Shown here: positions 6,314-9,456 of the stretch, one piece after another
Numbering within the stretch: position 1 is the stretch's first letter
Layout of the letters: each line of letters opens with the position of its first letter
Origin: Candidatus Gastranaerophilales bacterium
GTDB lineage: Bacteria; Cyanobacteriota; Vampirovibrionia; Gastranaerophilales; Gastranaerophilaceae
DNA: 9,456 nt
Assembly (NCBI GenBank): GCA_905235825.1
Contig: CAJONH010000313.1
Span: 1 to 9,456, forward strand
Reading direction: 5' to 3'
The notes under the pieces: model-generated
What the model saw: only the letters and a program-made list of their open reading frames with translations
Database searches by the model: none
Told to the model about the DNA's origin: nothing
Made by a program: the position numbers and the translations under genes

Positions 6314-6342
6314 TTGATATTGAAAAATGAGCATAGTATTAT
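6314..6342 (+). promoter_or_regulatory. Promoter of the omega-like gene
   Basis: TTGATA (6314-6319), 17-base spacer, TATTAT (6337-6342). An overlapping TATAAT lies at 6340-6345. The start would be near 6349-6352, giving a short leader that contains the GGAGG site. It lies back to back with the POTRA promoter. Confidence 0.5.
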
Positions 6343-6365
6343 AATTTTATAAAATGGAGGTAATA

Positions 6366-6608
6366 ATGAACCAAATTATAAAAATAGCATGGGAATTGAA
6401 CGAAACAACAGAAAACAGATATCAACTTGTATATGAAATAGCTGAGCTCGCTAAAAAACTGGTTGATGAAAATCAAATTAAAAGAGAAAAAGAAGAATAC
6501 AGCTTTGAAGATGCACCGTTTGATACTTCCATCAAAAAAGAAAATCCCGTAGAACACGCTATAATGGTTAAAGCCAGTGAATATGATGATTCGGGCTTAG
6601 TAGGCTAA
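6366..6608 (+). CDS. rpoZ: RNA polymerase omega subunit-like protein
   Basis: Acidic cytosolic protein of 80 residues, a normal size for omega, which helps assemble and stabilise the beta-prime subunit. The pattern matches omega, especially the cyanobacterial form. NRYQLVYEIAELAKKL (17-32) fills the place of the conserved NRY-hydrophobic-AxxAK helix. ENPVEHAIMVKASEYDDSGLVG (59-80) fills that of KPVIRAI followed by an acidic tail ending in Gly. Between them is a lysine/glutamate-rich insert. I chose ATG 6366 because GGAGG (6356-6360) lies 5 bases before it; ATG 6354 would place the ribosome site inside the gene. The gene stands alone, divergent from the POTRA gene. The family is short and weakly conserved, so this is a likely but not certain call. 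Confidence 0.55.
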   Translation: MNQIIKIAWELNETTENRYQLVYEIAELAKKLVDENQIKREKEEYSFEDAPFDTSIKKENPVEHAIMVKASEYDDSGLVG

Positions 6609-6687
6609 AAATTTTTCTCTTTAAAGCCGTCTTTTAAAGATGATTTTATATAAGGAATATATGCTATATTAAGTTTTGTAAACTTGA

Positions 6688-6736
6688 AAAACCTTTGAAA
6701 TTAATCAATTTTCAAAGGTTTTAAAATATTTTTTCT
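6688..6736 (+). terminator. Intrinsic terminator after the omega-like gene
   Basis: Perfect 13-bp stem (6688-6700 with 6710-6722, core AACCTTTGAAA), 9-base loop, followed by AAAATATTTTTTCT. A weaker 8-bp stem, TCTTTAAA/TTTAAAGA (6618-6625, 6633-6640), lies nearer the stop codon. Confidence 0.7.
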
Positions 6737-6747
6737 CAAAAAGGCAA

Positions 6748-6797
6748 TTTTCGTTTTGATATATACTTTATATATACAAAGGTACAGAAAACGAAAA
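6748..6797 (+). promoter_or_regulatory. Dyad and AT-rich core upstream of the first tandem paralog
   Basis: TTTTCGTTTT (6748-6757) and AAAACGAAAA (6788-6797) are perfect 10-bp inverted arms. They enclose the core TATATACTTTATATATA (from 6760), which is also present before the second paralog at the same distance from its start (47 versus 48 bases). The right arm runs into the AAAAGAGG ribosome site. It may be an operator/promoter or an mRNA leader hairpin. I could not fit a good -35 to it. Confidence 0.5.
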
Positions 6798-6806
6798 GAG
6801 GACAAC

Positions 6807-7676
6807 ATGAGTATCAGTGCATTACAATCACAATTCACAGGACTTACAATTAAATCAGAAGGACTTGCCGTATATAACGGTATGGAAATCAATTATACGT
6901 CCGAAACTGATTTACAAACACAACTTGAAGCTCTCGGAGGAAACGGTTCCGATGAGTATGCCGGCGGTGAAGAAGCAGCGGCAGATGATGAATTAACAGA
7001 AGAACAATTAGCTTTAGCTAATTCATACGCTGCATCAATAAACAGCGAAGTATCAACAGGAAACGGTTTAGTTAGTGTAATACAAGCAGGAATAAGTGCA
7101 ATTAATAATTTATTCTCACAAGTAAGTTCAGCCGCAAGAGAAGCTCAAAATGATTATACAAATGATGTTGAAGATGAAATTCAACGAATACAAGATGATA
7201 CTACAATGTCACAAGATAAAAAAGCAGCAGCTATTGCAAATGCATTCAGCAGTGTTTCTTTTGATGACAGCAGCGTAAATAATATATATTCTCAAGCAAG
7301 CACACAGATGGGGACTTTAAGTTCTTCAATAAATAATTTAAATACTTCAAATAAAAATATCTTTACATATAACAATAATTTATCAGGTGTTATATCCCAA
7401 ACAGCTTCTCAATCAGGTGAAGTTACATCATTACACACTACACTTACATTAGGTCAAAATACCTTCGAGGCTAACAGCGGTTTCTATGAATCAATTTTCT
7501 CAAAACCGTCTGAAATTCAATCAGATATTACATCCGGCACAACAGAGGTACAAGAATTAAGAATTACAACTACAGACAATGAAAGAAGCAGTGCAGATGC
7601 AGCAATTCAATCAGCAACTATAGATGCTGAAGCCGCTGCTGAAGAAGATAAAAATAAAGACACTGTAACTGTATAA
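6807..7676 (+). CDS. Tandem paralog 1, acidic helical protein of unknown family
   Basis: Protein of 289 residues that I do not recognise. It is rich in Ser, Asn, Thr, Ala, Gln and acidic residues, has no cysteine or tryptophan, and shows no signal peptide or membrane segment. Regions shared with its twin: an N-terminal module (about 1-42) with LQxQFxGLTI, YNG and YTSETDLQ; an acidic linker with EAAADDELT; a long helical, coiled-coil-like middle (about 70-210) with GISAINNLFSQV, AIANAFSSVSFD and NNIYSQAS; and a C-terminal block with TLTLGQ, ANSGFY and IFSKPSEIQSDI. The composition recalls proteins exported without Sec cleavage or polymerising into filaments, but no motif proves it. GAGG (6798-6801) lies 5 bases before ATG 6807. 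A TTG start at 6756 was rejected. No terminator is evident before the second copy, so read-through is possible. Confidence 0.8.
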   Translation: MSISALQSQFTGLTIKSEGLAVYNGMEINYTSETDLQTQLEALGGNGSDEYAGGEEAAADDELTEEQLALANSYAASINSEVSTGNGLVSVIQAGISAINNLFSQVSSAAREAQNDYTNDVEDEIQRIQDDTTMSQDKKAAAIANAFSSVSFDDSSVNNIYSQASTQMGTLSSSINNLNTSNKNIFTYNNNLSGVISQTASQSGEVTSLHTTLTLGQNTFEANSGFYESIFSKPSEIQSDITSGTTEVQELRITTTDNERSSADAAIQSATIDAEAAAEEDKNKDTVTV

Positions 7677-7768
7677 TAAACAAACATTAAGAAATGTAAA
7701 GCACTAAAAAGCAGTCAATAAAGGGGTTTTAGGAAAATTTAATAAAAAATTCATCTTAACACGCAATC

Positions 7769-7807
7769 TTATATCTCGTATATACTTTATATATATACGA
7801 GATATAA
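7769..7807 (+). promoter_or_regulatory. 16-bp perfect palindrome upstream of the second tandem paralog
   Basis: TTATATCTCGTATATA (7769-7784) pairs perfectly with 7792-7807 around CTTTATA. It is centred on the same TATATACTTTATATATA core seen before the first paralog. TTAACA (7756-7761), 17 bases, TATATA (7779-7784) is a possible promoter; if used, only the right arm would be transcribed, so the palindrome would act as DNA. If transcription starts further upstream, it is a strong leader hairpin ending 19 bases before the start codon. Confidence 0.55.
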
Positions 7808-7826
7808 ATACGAAAAGAGGTATAAG

Positions 7827-8684
7827 ATGAGTATTGAACAGTTACAAACACAATTTTCAGGTTTAACAATTACGGCAGCAGGAAAAGCTGAATACAACGG
7901 TCAAGTTATTGCATATACATCCGAAACAGATTTGCAATCAAAACTTGAAGCAATCGATGCGGGAAGTTCAGATACATTCGGAAATGGTGACGAAGCCGCA
8001 GCTGATGATGAATTAACACCTGAACAGTTAGCTTTAGCTAATTCATACGCATCATCTATAGATACCGAAATTTCAACAGGCAATGGTCTGGTTAATGCAA
8101 TAAAAGACGGAATAAGTGCAATTAATAATTTATTCTCACAAGTAAGAACAGCAGCACAAAAAGCACAGAAAGATTATACAAACAGCGTAGAAAGCCAAAT
8201 TGAAAAAATACAAAATGATACATCAATGACACAGGAAGCAAAAGCAGATGCTATTGCAAATGCATTCAGCAGTGTATCATTTGATTCAAACAGCGTAAAT
8301 AATATATATTCTCAAGCAAGCGTACAAATGGGAACATTGAGTAGTTCAATAGGTTCTTTAAACAGTTCTAACGGAAGATTAAACGGATTTAACAACGACT
8401 TAAACAATATTTTAATAACAACAAATTCTTCTTCCGATGAAATTACTTCATTAAGTAATACACTTACATTAGGTCAAGAAGCCTTCACTGCAAACAGCGG
8501 ATTTTATGATTCAATATTTTCAAAACCGTCTGAAATTCAATCAGACATTAATTCAGGAACATCAAATTTCCAATCAACCAGAATAACAGTTACCGGTGCG
8601 GAACAAAGCAATGCTAATGCCGCTGTTGAATCTGCAAAAATAGCAGCTGAAAATGAAAAAGAAACAGCCGGTGCTAATACATAA
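7827..8684 (+). CDS. Tandem paralog 2, acidic helical protein of unknown family
   Basis: Protein of 285 residues, closely related to the upstream gene; I estimate about 60% identity by eye. The two align without gaps from the start codon through the IFSKPSEIQSDI block; only the last 30 or so residues differ in length and sequence. It likewise lacks cysteine, tryptophan, a signal peptide and membrane segments. Conserved islands are YTSETDLQ, EAAADDELT, EQLALANSYA, STGNGLV, GISAINNLFSQV, AQxDYTN, AIANAFSSVSFD, NNIYSQAS, QMGTLSSSI, TLTLGQ and ANSGFY. The helical middle suggests coiled-coil packing with itself or with its twin. GAGG (7817-7820) lies 6 bases before ATG 7827, and a strong terminator follows the stop. 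The function is unknown; structural, filament-forming or exported roles are guesses from composition. Confidence 0.8.
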   Translation: MSIEQLQTQFSGLTITAAGKAEYNGQVIAYTSETDLQSKLEAIDAGSSDTFGNGDEAAADDELTPEQLALANSYASSIDTEISTGNGLVNAIKDGISAINNLFSQVRTAAQKAQKDYTNSVESQIEKIQNDTSMTQEAKADAIANAFSSVSFDSNSVNNIYSQASVQMGTLSSSIGSLNSSNGRLNGFNNDLNNILITTNSSSDEITSLSNTLTLGQEAFTANSGFYDSIFSKPSEIQSDINSGTSNFQSTRITVTGAEQSNANAAVESAKIAAENEKETAGANT

Positions 8685-8703
8685 TTAAAATTATAAATAA
8701 ATT

Positions 8704-8747
8704 AATAACCGCTCTTATGCAATATACATAAGAGCGGTTATTGTTTT
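8704..8747 (+). terminator. Strong intrinsic terminator after the tandem pair
   Basis: Perfect 16-bp stem (8704-8719 with 8727-8742, containing ACCGCTCTTATG), 7-base loop, followed by GTTTT. The T-tract is short but the stem is the strongest in the window after the palindrome at 7769. It begins about 20 bases after the stop codon of the second paralog. Confidence 0.8.
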
Positions 8748-8820
8748 GTCAATCAATCTTAAACTATAAAAGGTGTCGAGTAAATTGTAACTAGATTAGA
8801 TATGATAGTTTAAGGAATGT

Positions 8821-9315
8821 ATGATTATGGCAAATTTGCCGAAAATATTGATTGTCTGGTTTATTTTTATGTGTTTTTCAGCTTCTTCCGGTATTTCTCT
8901 GGAAATAGAAAATACGGCAGATAACCCAAGACTTGTAAATTTAACTGTTCAGCAGTTTAAAGCCCTTGAGGTTATGGAAAAACGTATTTACAGAATGACT
9001 TTTGATGATGATAACAATATTGACCGAATTGAACGGCTTGAAATGGATTATTTTGACGAAATAAGAAAAGGAAGTGCAGCACAGCGAATTAATGCATTAA
9101 AAATAGCAAGCGGTCAAGCCGCAATACGAGGTACTGCAATGACTCCTATGATGATGGATAATTTTAATACAAGGTTTATTAATCAGCATCCTGACAGATA
9201 TTATGATGATGTCGGAATAATAGACGGACTTGTCCGTCTTTGGTGGCCTGATTTTTATGCAAAAATAACCGAATACAGAAAATATAAAGAAGCTAATTTC
9301 TATCAATATAATTAG
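8821..9315 (+). CDS. Exported hypothetical protein with cyanobacterial-like LEKR/RLE repeats
   Basis: Protein of 164 residues. A signal peptide (ILIVWFIFMCFSASSG, about residues 9-24) directs it to the periplasm or surface. The Cys in the hydrophobic stretch is not in a clear lipobox. The next part, FKALEVMEKRIYRMTFDDDNN then IDRIERLEMDYFDEIRKGSAAQRINAL (about 46-94), resembles the short repeat seen in secreted proteins of Cyanobacteria and relatives: LEKR-x-(F/Y)-G-x-T, acidic turn, RxxRLE-x-xxFG. The C-terminal part (about 120-164) is aromatic, with RLWWPDFYAKITEYRKY, and unlike anything I know. AAGG (8812-8815) serves ATG 8821 with 5 bases spacing; ATG 8827 (MANLPK) would give a spacing of 11. 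The function is unknown. Confidence 0.6.
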   Translation: MIMANLPKILIVWFIFMCFSASSGISLEIENTADNPRLVNLTVQQFKALEVMEKRIYRMTFDDDNNIDRIERLEMDYFDEIRKGSAAQRINALKIASGQAAIRGTAMTPMMMDNFNTRFINQHPDRYYDDVGIIDGLVRLWWPDFYAKITEYRKYKEANFYQYN

Positions 9316-9401
9316 TTTATATATTTCTTTACATTAAATAAGTCTAGTAACTACTCAGCAGAATTATTTTGAAAAATCAAAAAGAAATACAAAACGCAGA
9401 C

Positions 9402-9456
9402 CTATTCCTCACTTCTTAAAATTTCAAATTCAACAGAAAAGCCCGTAACTCGTACC
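9402..9456 (-). CDS. Possible C-terminal end of a minus-strand gene
   Basis: On the minus strand a frame enters at the right edge and reads VRVTGFSVEFEILRSEE before a TAG stop (9402-9404). The alternating hydrophobic/charged pattern looks like coding sequence ending in a beta strand. Seventeen codons are too few to be sure, and the family cannot be told. If real, it is convergent with the exported protein at 8821-9315. Confidence 0.3.
   Translation of the reverse strand, partial: VRVTGFSVEFEILRSEE

Noticed and set aside
6354..6365. Upstream ATG for the omega-like gene
   Set aside because: The GGAGG site would then lie inside the gene; it is correctly spaced for ATG 6366.
6756..6806. TTG start extending the first tandem paralog by 17 residues
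   Set aside because: It would translate the palindromic control region, lacks a counterpart in the second copy, and ATG 6807 has a proper GAGG site.
6807..8684. Tandem paralogs as flagellins or phage tail proteins
   Set aside because: Composition is similar, but the conserved flagellin N- and C-terminal motifs are absent and no phage or flagellar genes are nearby.
9316..9401. Additional gene or RNA near the right edge
   Set aside because: AT-rich sequence with no start/ribosome-site pair and no stable stem; only the short frame entering from the edge has any coding appearance.

Overview
The window is AT-rich and reads as bacterial chromosome from a Gram-negative-type cell. The evidence is a periplasmic POTRA protein, a second Sec-exported protein, a MEP-pathway enzyme, and a short omega-like RNA polymerase subunit closest in layout to cyanobacterial omega. 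The exported protein at the right end carries LEKR/RLE-type repeats like those I associate with Cyanobacteria and their non-photosynthetic relatives. I infer a Vampirovibrionia/Gastranaerophilales-type gut bacterium with moderate confidence. No mobile element, CRISPR array, tRNA or rRNA was seen.

Layout. Positions 1-171 hold no convincing gene. Next come a manganese exporter of the MntP family (172-717) and an IspD-type cytidylyltransferase (767-1465), both on the + strand. A gap with two strong hairpins (1466-1634) separates ispD from a convergent dCMP deaminase (1635-2090, minus). The deaminase is divergent from an overlapping three-gene + operon: two tandem WYL-domain regulators (2178-3119, 3112-4032) and a DUF4127 protein (4020-5384). 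A 23-bp dyad sits between the two divergent promoters. The 333-base gap 5385-5717 is not empty. It carries a near-consensus sigma-70 promoter and a transcript of about 166 nt that folds like 6S RNA, the regulator of RNA polymerase. Convergent to it is a short exported protein with one POTRA domain and no barrel (5718-6206, minus). Divergent from that is the omega-like gene (6366-6608).

The right third holds the least familiar material: two tandem paralogous genes (6807-7676, 7827-8684). They encode acidic Ser/Asn/Thr/Ala-rich helical proteins with no cysteine or tryptophan and belong to no family I recognise. The copies are offset by exactly 1020 bases over most of their length, with long stretches of perfect DNA identity. 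Both have a strong ribosome site and a shared palindromic upstream element. A strong terminator closes the pair. A small exported protein (8821-9315) follows, and the right edge may hold the last codons of a minus-strand gene.

Expression signals are of two kinds. Four genes (mntP, ispD, the deaminase, the first WYL gene) have a -10 box 6-7 bases before the best start codon and no Shine-Dalgarno, which predicts leaderless mRNAs. The later operon genes, the omega gene and the tandem pair have clear GAGG/GGAGG sites.
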